DNA from: CAYMWF01 sp964394085 [NCBI: uncultured Gemmatimonadota bacterium]
GTDB lineage: Bacteria; GCA-2686955; CAYMWF01
Length of the DNA: 24,775 bases
Reading direction: 5' to 3'
NCBI GenBank assembly: GCA_964394085.1
Contig: CAYMWF010000030.1
Span: 40,522-65,296 of the forward strand
In this document: positions 6,927 through 14,477 of the stretch, piece by piece
Layout: every line of letters begins with the position of its first letter
How positions within the stretch are numbered: position 1 is the stretch's first letter
Made by a program: the position numbers and the translations under genes
The notes under the pieces: model-generated
What the model saw: only the letters and a program-made list of their open reading frames with translations
What the model was told of the DNA's origin: nothing
Database searches by the model: none

Positions 6927-7979
6927 TCAGGCTGGCGGAAGGATATCTTTTTTCCTGATCACCTCGTCTTCGGCGATATCACGGGCGGCCCTGGAACCGG
7001 GAATTTCGCGGATCCGGTTCGCGGGGATGCCGGTGCCCGGACCTTTCGTGGTTATCATTTCATCGGTTATAGTGGTGCCGGCGGGGATCAGGACGGTCGA
7101 GACCACGCTTTTGGCGAGTTTTTGCCTGATCGGGATTTCCGATTCATACATCACTTTGACGCCGTTGCCCCGGGCCTTTTCGAAAGCCCGGATATTTCGG
7201 ACCAGTTTCCGCAGGCCGTCTCCTTCAAGAGAGGCTGCGTGGTCTCCGCCTTTCATAGTCCGGTCGAGAGTAATGTGGCGCTCCACCACCGCCGCACCCA
7301 GGGCCACCGCTCCGAGACTCACGGCTATTCCGAGCTCGTGCCCCGAATATCCCACGATGCAGCCGAACTCATGCTTGAACGTCTTTATGACCGAAAGGTT
7401 CGTTTCGTCGAATTTTGCAGGATAAGTCGACGTGCATTGCATCAGGACGAGAGGTACGTCGTACCGGCGGGCGGAGGTTACGGCTGTTCTTACCTCGTCC
7501 ATCGCTGCCATGCCTGTCGACAGGAAAAGGGGGAGCTTTTTCGAAGCGGCGTACTCCACCAGGGGCGTATTGGTGAGATCGGCTGAAGGAAGCTTCATCG
7601 CGGGAACACCCAGGCTTTCCAGAAAGTCGAAGCTGTCTTCATCCCAGGCTGAAGCGAGAAAGAGCAGATCCCGTTCGTCCGCGTAGCTCTTAAGCGCCCG
7701 GTAATCTTCTTCACTCAGTTCAAGAGCCTTCTTGTGCTCGCCGTAAGTGCTGCCGAAAGAGTGTGGATTGTCGTAAGGACGCTCCATTCCTTCGCGGGTG
7801 AGGAGGCGTCTTATGTCGCGTTTCTGAAATTTTACGGCATCGGCTTTGCAGAAAAAGGCGAGATCGATGAGTTTTTTCGCAATCTCAACGTCTCCCTGGT
7901 GGTTGATGCCTACCTCTGCTATCACCATGGTCGGATGACCGTCCCCTATCAAACGGTCGCCGATTTTTATTTCGGGCAT
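6927..7979 (-). CDS. neuB: N-acetylneuraminate/nonulosonic acid synthase (NeuB family)
   Basis: This 350-residue protein has the length and order of NeuB/SpsE/PseI/LegI enzymes. Its N-terminal TIM barrel carries AEVGINHQGD, KFQ, KLPSADL, LSTGMA, GYSGHE and ERHITLDRTMKGGDHAASLE. A C-terminal SAF (antifreeze-like) domain occupies about residues 285-350. It condenses phosphoenolpyruvate with a hexosamine (N-acetylmannosamine or a bacillosamine-type sugar) to give a nine-carbon acid in the cytoplasm. Sequence alone does not separate sialic, legionaminic and pseudaminic acid synthesis. The start has GGAG six bases upstream. neuA ends only 24 bases upstream, so the two form an operon. No neuC, legG or pse genes are in view, so the hexosamine precursor must come from elsewhere. 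Confidence 0.92.
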   Translation of the reverse strand: MPEIKIGDRLIGDGHPTMVIAEVGINHQGDVEIAKKLIDLAFFCKADAVKFQKRDIRRLLTREGMERPYDNPHSFGSTYGEHKKALELSEEDYRALKSYADERDLLFLASAWDEDSFDFLESLGVPAMKLPSADLTNTPLVEYAASKKLPLFLSTGMAAMDEVRTAVTSARRYDVPLVLMQCTSTYPAKFDETNLSVIKTFKHEFGCIVGYSGHELGIAVSLGAVALGAAVVERHITLDRTMKGGDHAASLEGDGLRKLVRNIRAFEKARGNGVKVMYESEIPIRQKLAKSVVSTVLIPAGTTITDEMITTKGPGTGIPANRIREIPGSRAARDIAEDEVIRKKDILPPA

Positions 7980-8003
7980 TTTTCACTCCACGTTTGTCTG
8001 TTA

Positions 8004-8732
8004 TTACTGCTTCCCACTTGAATCTTTTTGTTTTTCCGCCAGCTGAAGGTCGAACATCGAGTCTATTTCCACGGAGCGCTCCTGCGGCATTTCGTACAAA
8101 ACGATTTTTCCTCCCAGCCTGCACGTGGCCCTGGTGTACAGCTCTCGGCGGGTGATATAGATTGCGCCGTTTTCCGCGAACTGGCCCATTTCCTGCCGGC
8201 GGGGCCTGTTGTTGAAGTCGTAATTCATGGGAACGGCAGGATTGCGAACGTCTGCGCCGGCTTTTTCCGTTCGGCCGCTTCTTACTTCATCCTGAAGCCT
8301 TGTCCACAGGAAAAGGTGCGAGCTGCAGACGCTCAGAAGCGAATCCGCCCCGCTTTCTTCAAAGAGGCCGAGAGCACCGTCGATGTCGGCGGAGTTGCGG
8401 AGAGGCGACGTGGGCTGCAGCAGCACTACGGGATCGAATTTTTTCGACAATCGATCCTCTATCTCCCGAAGGGCATGGATAACAGCCGGTTCGGTCGGGC
8501 TGGTGTCGCGGGCGAGGACAGCCGGTCGGTCCACCGTTTCCGCGCCCGCCGCCGCCGCCGCCGCCGCGATCTTCTTATCTTCCGTCGTAACGGCTACCGG
8601 GCCTGCCCTCGCCGCGCCGATGGCTGCTTCCACGGTCCAGAGCAGCAGCGGTTTACCGTTGAACAGGATAAGGTTCTTACCGGGAATCCCTTTTGAACCT
8701 CCCCTGGCCGGGATGATATAAACCGGTTGCAT
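8004..8732 (-). CDS. neuA: Acylneuraminate (nonulosonic acid) cytidylyltransferase
   Basis: The 242-residue protein starts with IIPARGGSKGIPGKNL, the nucleotide-binding signature of CMP-sialic/legionaminic/pseudaminic acid synthetases. It also has LLQPTSPLRNSADID and NGAIYITRR, the usual downstream motifs. It joins CMP from CTP to a nonulosonic acid, producing the activated donor. Its product would use the acid made by neuB just downstream. A run of seven alanines (about residues 56-62) is encoded by a GCC/GGC trinucleotide repeat at plus-strand 8548-8567; changes by whole repeat units would stay in frame. A GGGGAA ribosome site precedes the ATG. About 160 bases separate it from the upstream waaA-like gene. 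Confidence 0.92.
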   Translation of the reverse strand: MQPVYIIPARGGSKGIPGKNLILFNGKPLLLWTVEAAIGAARAGPVAVTTEDKKIAAAAAAAGAETVDRPAVLARDTSPTEPAVIHALREIEDRLSKKFDPVVLLQPTSPLRNSADIDGALGLFEESGADSLLSVCSSHLFLWTRLQDEVRSGRTEKAGADVRNPAVPMNYDFNNRPRRQEMGQFAENGAIYITRRELYTRATCRLGGKIVLYEMPQERSVEIDSMFDLQLAEKQKDSSGKQ

Positions 8733-8891
8733 CGTCGTTCCCCGCTGTTTCCTGATTCCGGGTTCTTCTCTTCTTTACCGGGGCGGCGTTTTCTCTGCCG
8801 CGGTTCCGGGGCGGGAAGAGCGTCAGGCCGCGGATACTATTTTACACGAAGAAACCCGCCGGCCGAAACACTTGATTTTTTGTCATTACAA

Positions 8892-10253
8892 TCAAACACC
8901 GGCCGACCTTCGGCGGTCGAGGAGCTCGAGAACCGTGTCTGCGATTTTTTGCGATGCTCCTCTCCGCGACTCCATAAAAGCGGTCGCGGCGGTCGACATC
9001 CGACCGGCTTTTCCGTCATCTGCATACAGGTTGAACAGGATCTGAGCGAATTCATCCCGGTTTTTGACCAGTGCAAGCCCACCCGCTCTCTCGAGCTCCT
9101 GGGCCGGGCGCGAGAAGTCGAGACTCCCTCCGACAATCACCGGAACCCCGAAAACCGCCGGTTCAAGAACAGAGTGAACCCCTTTCCCGAACCCGCCTCC
9201 CACGTACGCCGCGTGGGCGACCGCATACAGGGATGCCAGGTATCCGACCGAATCCACAATCACGATCCGAACCTTCGCGTCAAGACTGTCCGTTCCGGAT
9301 CCGTTTTGTCGAAGCCTGCTGAAACGGACGGTTTCGAAGTTCCTTTCCGCCGACCAGGTTTCCAGTTTTTCGACGGCGGCGGCTCCGGGTTCGTGCGGAA
9401 CCAGCAGGAGGCCTGCATCCCCGTGCCGGTGAAGGAGATCCGCGCAACCGGGAAGGATTACTTCCTCGTCGCCCGGAAGGGTGCTGCCTGCGATGAAAAA
9501 ACGGCGGGAGGCGAAGGCGTTCCACGGGATATCGGTTCTGTTCGCGGCTGCGGCCGCCACATCGGCGACCCGGTCGAACCTGGAATCACCGGCGACGGAG
9601 ACTCTCGACCGGGGGCCGCCCGGCGATTCTCCGATCGTCTCGGCGAAGGAGCGCGCATCCTCCTCGGTAACCGCGAGAATCCTGGTAAAAAGCCGGTAGA
9701 AATGGGGGTATATCAGGCGGGCGAACCGCCCTGAACGGGCGCTGCCGGCAGTCAGGTACGCATCCGCAAGAACAGCCGGAATTCCACGGTCGGCCAGGCA
9801 CTTCACGGTGTTGGGCCAGATGTCTCCCGGGAGCAGCACGTAAATATCGGGGTCGAGGGCGTCCACGAAGCTTGAAACCGGACCCGGCAGGTCGAAGGGA
9901 GCGTAGAAGTAGGCGTCGTGAAGGTCTGTCCTGTCGCCGTGGTCGTACCCCGAATCTGAGAAAAAGGTGGTGACGTAAAGGGCGTCGGGACAATCCGCCC
10001 GGAGTTTCGTCAACACCGCGAGCGCATGCTCGAACTCGCCGTAGCTGGCTGCGTGCAGCCAGATGCGGGGGCCGGGATGGTCTGCGACCGTTTTCCGGAC
10101 GAGGTCGGGAAGGTGCCGTCGGCCCCTCCTCAGGGCGGCGAGTCTCGGATGAAAAAGAGAACCGGCCCGGAAGGCGAGCCATGCGGCCGGAAGCGCCGCG
10201 TTATAAGCGGCGAATACCGCCCGCCCCTTTCGGTCAGGTTGTCGATTCTCCAT
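8892..10253 (-). CDS. waaA: WaaA/KdtA-like 3-deoxy-D-manno-octulosonic acid transferase (GT30)
   Basis: The 453-residue protein follows the GT30 plan. A single N-terminal hydrophobic segment (about 12-35) would anchor it to the inner membrane. Next come IWLHAASYGEFE with the presumed catalytic Glu73, TTFFSDSGYD, APFDLPGPV, IPAVLADAYLT and SVAGDSRFD, then the C-terminal donor-site motif VGGGFGKGVHSVLEPAVFG at 351-369. The usual ETELWPN motif is altered to PGDIWPN (142-148), so one acidic residue is moved or replaced. The family transfers Kdo from CMP-Kdo to lipid A precursor. Because neuA and neuB follow on the same strand and no kdsA or kdsB is seen, the enzyme could instead use a CMP-nonulosonate; that is speculative. 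GGAG lies eight bases before the ATG. Confidence 0.88.
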   Translation of the reverse strand: MENRQPDRKGRAVFAAYNAALPAAWLAFRAGSLFHPRLAALRRGRRHLPDLVRKTVADHPGPRIWLHAASYGEFEHALAVLTKLRADCPDALYVTTFFSDSGYDHGDRTDLHDAYFYAPFDLPGPVSSFVDALDPDIYVLLPGDIWPNTVKCLADRGIPAVLADAYLTAGSARSGRFARLIYPHFYRLFTRILAVTEEDARSFAETIGESPGGPRSRVSVAGDSRFDRVADVAAAAANRTDIPWNAFASRRFFIAGSTLPGDEEVILPGCADLLHRHGDAGLLLVPHEPGAAAVEKLETWSAERNFETVRFSRLRQNGSGTDSLDAKVRIVIVDSVGYLASLYAVAHAAYVGGGFGKGVHSVLEPAVFGVPVIVGGSLDFSRPAQELERAGGLALVKNRDEFAQILFNLYADDGKAGRMSTAATAFMESRRGASQKIADTVLELLDRRRSAGV

Positions 10254-10370
10254 GGGATGGTCTCCGCCCGGGCTTCACTATCCGCGGCCGGAATATGGTA
10301 TATGAAGAACAGGACACACTCAAGAAGGTTAATCAACGGTGATGGGCGCGCAGCCGGATATCGCCCCTTC

Positions 10371-11453
10371 CTATTCGCGTGCCGCCACCTCGTTCCGCCA
10401 GGCGGCATCGGCGGGGCGGGGTGTTCCGTCGTTTTCGCGGAGCCCGATAAACCGGAACGCCGGCAGCGTATCCTGCCCGTCCCAGTCGTGCAGGAACAAC
10501 CAGGTAACGTAACGTAATTCGAGGTTTCCGGTCAGGTCGAAGAACCGGGAGATGAACGATGCCTGGTCCTCTTCTCCACCGGGGTAAGGGGGGCTCGATC
10601 CGCCGAGCCAGCCTAGCTCGGTGAAGACCACGGGGCCGGCCCAGTGGTCGGCGATTTCCTCGTAGTAGCCCTCCGGGATCTCGGCCGGGGTGTCGTATTC
10701 GAAATAAGGATAGCTCGTAAAGCCGAGGGCGTCGACCCGGCCCGTGCCCACCAGGTCGTCCAGGGGTTGCCAGTCGGCGGGATAGTTCCAGCCGTTGTAC
10801 CTGCCCACGCCTTTCATAAGCTCGTATGCGAACACGGTGAAAACCACGGTGTTCGGGCTGACCGTTTTGACCGAATCGTAACACGCGCAGTATTCCGATA
10901 CCCACAATGCCCATTCCGCGGCTGAGTGAGTTCGATAGTATGAATTCGTCTCGTTGCCCAGAAACAGGAAGGGCGGCTGGTGCTCCCGCGCGAATTCGGC
11001 GACCATGAACAGGTACTCGTCGCGGGTTTCCTGGTTGCCCCAGGAATTGTCCTGCGGATCCGATTCGCTGGTCAGATCAGGTTCTCCGCCGCCGCCCGCC
11101 CAGCCGAGGCCGACGGCGGGGGTGAAACCGTATTGATCCGCCGCGGTTACGGCGACCGATGCCAGTGCGGGGGCTTGCCCGGCGCTTTCCACATCGTCCC
11201 GCCAGTTGCAGTGGAAGGCGATAATTCGTCCCCAGGGTGCATGTCCGGAGAAGTGATCGATCCAGTCCTGGTCGGTGCTGCCCGAGGTATGACCGCGGGG
11301 TGAAAGGGTGACGCCCATGCTGAAAGTGTGGTCGTCGTCGATGATGTCCGCCGGATTTTCTCCGCAGCCGTAAACGAGGATGGAAGCCGTAAAGAGGAGC
11401 GACAGGCCCGTTAACCTGAAATATCCGGGTATTTCATTCAAGTTACGTTTCAT
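10371..11453 (-). CDS. Lipoprotein with clan GH-A-like glycoside hydrolase fold
   Basis: Starting at the ATG at 11453, the protein has 360 residues. It begins with a signal peptide and a lipobox, LVYGC, making Cys30 the likely lipidated residue, so it should be membrane-anchored facing the periplasm or cell surface. The body has the marks of a TIM-barrel retaining glycosidase of clan GH-A: GNET with Glu168 as acid/base after strand 4, and FTELGW with Glu279 as nucleophile after strand 7, plus FTSYPY in between. I do not recognise the exact GH family; galactanase- or mannanase-like enzymes are possible. The frame stays open 50 codons further upstream, but that part has no signal peptide of its own and would bury the lipobox. 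No strong ribosome site is visible before this ATG. It lies upstream of waaA-like, neuA and neuB on the same strand. Confidence 0.75.
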   Translation of the reverse strand: MKRNLNEIPGYFRLTGLSLLFTASILVYGCGENPADIIDDDHTFSMGVTLSPRGHTSGSTDQDWIDHFSGHAPWGRIIAFHCNWRDDVESAGQAPALASVAVTAADQYGFTPAVGLGWAGGGGEPDLTSESDPQDNSWGNQETRDEYLFMVAEFAREHQPPFLFLGNETNSYYRTHSAAEWALWVSEYCACYDSVKTVSPNTVVFTVFAYELMKGVGRYNGWNYPADWQPLDDLVGTGRVDALGFTSYPYFEYDTPAEIPEGYYEEIADHWAGPVVFTELGWLGGSSPPYPGGEEDQASFISRFFDLTGNLELRYVTWLFLHDWDGQDTLPAFRFIGLRENDGTPRPADAAWRNEVAARE

Positions 11454-11767
11454 GGGTGTGCATGGTGCCGGGGCTGAAACACCTCCGGATCTGTAGACGG
11501 TTCGTATGGAAAGGTTGTCATCGTAAAAACAGGTTACAGCCCAAGGAGCTTGATTGCGCCCTTCGGGATCGGCAGCGTACAGGAGCCGTTGACCGCCGTC
11601 CACGAAAAAGCAGACCGGAACGCAGCCGTGAACGGGGTCCTGAACCGCCGTATTCCGATGGGGCTGTCGCGCCGTCCCGAACCGGGATTCGATAAAAATA
11701 ATTTCAAGGTTACTCAGAATTAACTATTCGTCTAAGAAGGGTTCTGAGGAGTGCAGGAAAGGCTTTT
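11454..11767. other. Intergenic region, 314 bases, no gene recognised
   Basis: It lies between the receiver-kinase gene and the glycosidase lipoprotein gene, both on the minus strand. The right part (about 11690-11740) is AT-rich. It holds a 7-bp inverted repeat CTCAGAA/TTCTGAG (11713-11719 and 11742-11748) with a 22-base loop, too loose to call a terminator. No convincing -10/-35 pair was found. The minus-strand frame of the lipoprotein continues open through 11454-11603 but I see no start signal in it. Confidence 0.5.
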
Positions 11768-12946
11768 CTACATAATGATTTCGGCGGCGGCTATCCTGGC
11801 GGGATCAGGTTCGACGGGCAGGTAGATTGTGAATGAAGTACCCTCGCCTGGAACACTGTCTATATTTATGCCGCCGCGGTACTTGGCCACGATGGAATTC
11901 ACGACGAGAAGCCCGAGTCCGAATCCCGATTCCTTGGTGGTGAACAGGGGATCCAGCAAATGGGCGATTACTTCCTCATCCATACCCGTCCCGGTATCCG
12001 ACACGGTGATAACGAAATACTCGGCGGGGGGGAGTTCCTTGATGGCGGTCCGGATCGGTTCCGCGTGTTCGTCCTGGTCGAGGGAAACCGTGATAACTCC
12101 GCCTTCCGGCATCGCATGCTTGGCGTTAATAAAAAGATTCATCAAAACCTGGAACACTTCTACCGGATTCCCGAGGAATTCCGTTTCGGTCTTTTCGATT
12201 CGGCTCTCGACCTTGAATCCGGCCCGGAGCGTGGCTTCGAGCAGTGCAAGGTTGTCAGCCACAGCCTGGTCGAGTGGAAGCCAGTTGTAACCTTCGCCGC
12301 TTTTCCTGGTCAGGGCGAGGATCTGCATAACGACCCGCTGTGCGTGATCCGCCATCTTCTCTACCCTCGCCAGGTGTCTGTAAGCCGGATCGTCCTTGTC
12401 TATATATTCTCTCGCCAGGTCATTGAAACCCAGGATGGCATGCAGGATGTTCCTGAAATCGTGGGTCGCGCCGGCGGCGAGAACACCTACGAGCTCCAGT
12501 TTATGGGCTTCAAGGAGCTTCTTTTCGAGCTCCCGGTTCTTTTTTCGCAGGGTTTCCTTGTATTCTTTCAGCCTGAGAGCATTATTGAGCCGCGCTACCA
12601 GCTCCTCCCTGGTGACCGGCTTGTTCAACAGATCGACCGCGTTGAGGTCGAGGGCCTTCAGCTTGAGATTCTTGTCTTCGAGGCCTGTAAGCAGGATAAC
12701 CTCGGTATCGCAGGTCTGTTCGTTTTCCTTGATCCGTGAAAGAAGCGAGAGCCCGTCGATTTCAGGCATGTTGAGATCGAGCACCGCAACATCCTGGGGG
12801 TTCCTTCGAAGGATCTGCAGCGCCGATCCGGGATCGCTGCAGAAAGTCATGTCCCAGCGCTCTCTCTCTTTTCTGAGAAGACGCGACAGACTCTGAAGTA
12901 TCTTTGTTTCATCGTCGACGAAGAGGATTCGCTGTTTTGATTCCAT
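11768..12946 (-). CDS. Hybrid receiver-histidine kinase
   Basis: The 392-residue protein has an N-terminal CheY-like receiver (about 1-125) with all key residues: D11/D12, phosphoacceptor D57, T87 and K109. A short coiled coil (about 127-150) follows. The histidine-kinase core has an H-box around H162 (AAGATHDFRN), an N-box NLFINAKHAM, and the G boxes DTGTGMDEE, FTTK and GFGLGLLV. There is no sensor or membrane segment, so it is cytoplasmic and probably takes its signal as a phosphate on its own receiver, then passes it on. The start has AGGA seven bases before the ATG. It lies 226 bases after an HDOD response regulator on the same strand and may have its own promoter in that gap. Confidence 0.9.
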   Translation of the reverse strand: MESKQRILFVDDETKILQSLSRLLRKERERWDMTFCSDPGSALQILRRNPQDVAVLDLNMPEIDGLSLLSRIKENEQTCDTEVILLTGLEDKNLKLKALDLNAVDLLNKPVTREELVARLNNALRLKEYKETLRKKNRELEKKLLEAHKLELVGVLAAGATHDFRNILHAILGFNDLAREYIDKDDPAYRHLARVEKMADHAQRVVMQILALTRKSGEGYNWLPLDQAVADNLALLEATLRAGFKVESRIEKTETEFLGNPVEVFQVLMNLFINAKHAMPEGGVITVSLDQDEHAEPIRTAIKELPPAEYFVITVSDTGTGMDEEVIAHLLDPLFTTKESGFGLGLLVVNSIVAKYRGGINIDSVPGEGTSFTIYLPVEPDPARIAAAEIIM

Positions 12947-13037
12947 CCTTCGATCCTAGTTTTATGGACGCCGGTGTATTCCAGAATCTGAATTGGACTA
13001 TTCCTTAAGATTATCGGCGGGGGATTGAGGAGGGTTC

Positions 13038-13065
13038 ATTTTATACTGAAAAAGCTGTATTGAAA
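13038..13065 (-). promoter_or_regulatory. Possible sigma70 promoter for the receiver-kinase gene
   Basis: On the minus strand TTTCAA (13060-13065), a 16-base spacer and TAAAAT (13038-13043, inside TATAAAAT) lie about 90 bases upstream of the ATG. The -10 is good and the -35 is weak. It is the best candidate in a 226-base gap that otherwise shows no gene. Confidence 0.35.
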
Positions 13066-13172
13066 CCTCGATCGTTCAGATGTCTGCTTGGATGGCAGGA
13101 GGATTAACTGCGGTTCAGGTTAAACCGGGCGAGCTGAATAATCATACTTTGATTGGAGAATCGATGGGAGCA

Positions 13173-14417
13173 TCAAGCCGGAGTTCCCGGATGGTTCAAC
13201 TTTTTAAAGGCCTTATACCACAATGGCAGCCTGTCGATAAGCCCCTCTTTTTCCAGGTACATATAATCGATACGGACATTTGGCGGCAGCCGGAATCGCC
13301 CTGTTGCGACCTCGTCTTCAGGTTCTTCATTCCAGCTTCCGTGAGCCAAAGCATTGGCTACATGAACCGCCGCCAGCACCGAAAACCCCGTCGGCGGCGA
13401 AACAGAAGGATCATGATGGAACCTGGCAGCTTCTACCAAGGTGTCCGGCAGACCCCAGATTCCCAGCAGGTATGCCCCTACCTGCGCATGGTCGGCGCCG
13501 AGAACCATCTGTTCGGCCGCTTCAATCGTCAGCTCGTTTTTTTCCATCTCGAACAGAACCCTCGAATAATCCTCTGCAAGATTCGTTGCCAGAATGAGCT
13601 TCCCCTGGTCATGAAGCAACCCGGCGGCTAATGCGTTGTCCTGTGTAAACTGGTCGGCATTCTCTATCCTCGCGATTTGACGGGCCAGAGCCCCGGTCAG
13701 CAGGCTGTGCTGCCTCAGTTTCGAGAAAGAAAAATTTTCCGGGTGGATGCAGCCCTCAAACTGTGAAAACACCTTTACGGAGAGAACCAGGGTCTTGATC
13801 ATATCGAAACCCAGCAGCGAAACTGCATTTGCCGGGTTTGATACATGTCGTGTCAGGCCGAAGAAAGCGGAATTTACCAGCTGAAGCAGTTTGGATGTCA
13901 TCGCAACGTCTCTCGACACGATTTCAGCAACCCCTTTGATCGATGAGTCCTCGGAACTCAATTCCGTGAGAAGCTCTGTGTAAAGGGAGGGAAGGGACGG
14001 CAGGCTCTTTACCGATGCCAGCAGCCTGGCGAGGTGCTCGTTTTTCAGCATATCCCTGGTGATAAACGCCCGTGTGATCGTGGCTTTCAATTTTTCAGGT
14101 TCGCAGGGTTTGGAGAGGAACTGGTGCGTTACACCTACTGTCTGCATGGCTGCTTCCTGGTCGGAATAACCTGACAATATTATGCGCACAGTATCGGGAA
14201 ATTCATTTTGTACGGTTCTGAGCAGCTGGAAACCATCCATAAGGGGCATACGCATATCTGATATCAGGATATCCGCGGGTTCCTGCATCATCATGTCGAG
14301 TGCTTCCAGTCCATTGCCGGCGAAGCGCATATCCCATTCGTTCGACATCGGTCTCAACATGCGCCGTAAACCTGACAAGACATTCGGTTCGTCATCAACG
14401 AACAGCACCCTCTTCAT
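13173..14417 (-). CDS. Response regulator with HDOD output domain (intact receiver)
   Basis: The 414-residue protein has a canonical receiver (about 1-120) with D8/D9, phosphoacceptor D54 in ISDMRMP, S82 and K103 in FLSKP. An HDOD domain follows (about 140-340): VNSAFFG, NAVSLLGFDMIKTLVLSV, GLLHDQGKLIL and GADHAQVGAYLLGIWGLP. HDOD proteins are non-catalytic or poorly understood relatives of HD phosphodiesterases used in bacterial signalling, often with two-component partners. The start is set at 14417 because AAAGGA lies seven bases before that ATG; the longer frame begins at a TTG inside the ribosome site. It follows the PAS kinase by 60 bases and is a likely target of it. It is a clear paralogue of the HDOD protein on the other side of the kinase. 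Confidence 0.92.
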   Translation of the reverse strand: MKRVLFVDDEPNVLSGLRRMLRPMSNEWDMRFAGNGLEALDMMMQEPADILISDMRMPLMDGFQLLRTVQNEFPDTVRIILSGYSDQEAAMQTVGVTHQFLSKPCEPEKLKATITRAFITRDMLKNEHLARLLASVKSLPSLPSLYTELLTELSSEDSSIKGVAEIVSRDVAMTSKLLQLVNSAFFGLTRHVSNPANAVSLLGFDMIKTLVLSVKVFSQFEGCIHPENFSFSKLRQHSLLTGALARQIARIENADQFTQDNALAAGLLHDQGKLILATNLAEDYSRVLFEMEKNELTIEAAEQMVLGADHAQVGAYLLGIWGLPDTLVEAARFHHDPSVSPPTGFSVLAAVHVANALAHGSWNEEPEDEVATGRFRLPPNVRIDYMYLEKEGLIDRLPLWYKAFKKLNHPGTPA

Positions 14418-14477
14418 GAAAGTTCCTTTCAACCTGTTCGGGATCGTATCCGCTATGCATTCGTTTGATACGTCATG

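Noticed and set aside
8727-9734. 335-codon open frame on the plus strand antisense to the waaA-like gene
   Set aside because: Arg/Gly/Pro-rich translation typical of antisense GC-rich DNA; the minus frame has the GT30 motifs.
10254-10370. TTGAGT...TATACC in the gap before waaA considered as a promoter
   Set aside because: The spacer is only 15 bases and neither hexamer is close to consensus.
10333-10914. 193-codon minus-strand frame overlapping the glycosidase gene
   Set aside because: Arg/Gly/Pro-rich out-of-frame reading of the glycosidase gene.
11454-11603. 50-codon N-terminal extension of the glycosidase lipoprotein
   Set aside because: It would bury the signal peptide and lipobox; the internal ATG at 11453 gives a normal lipoprotein start.
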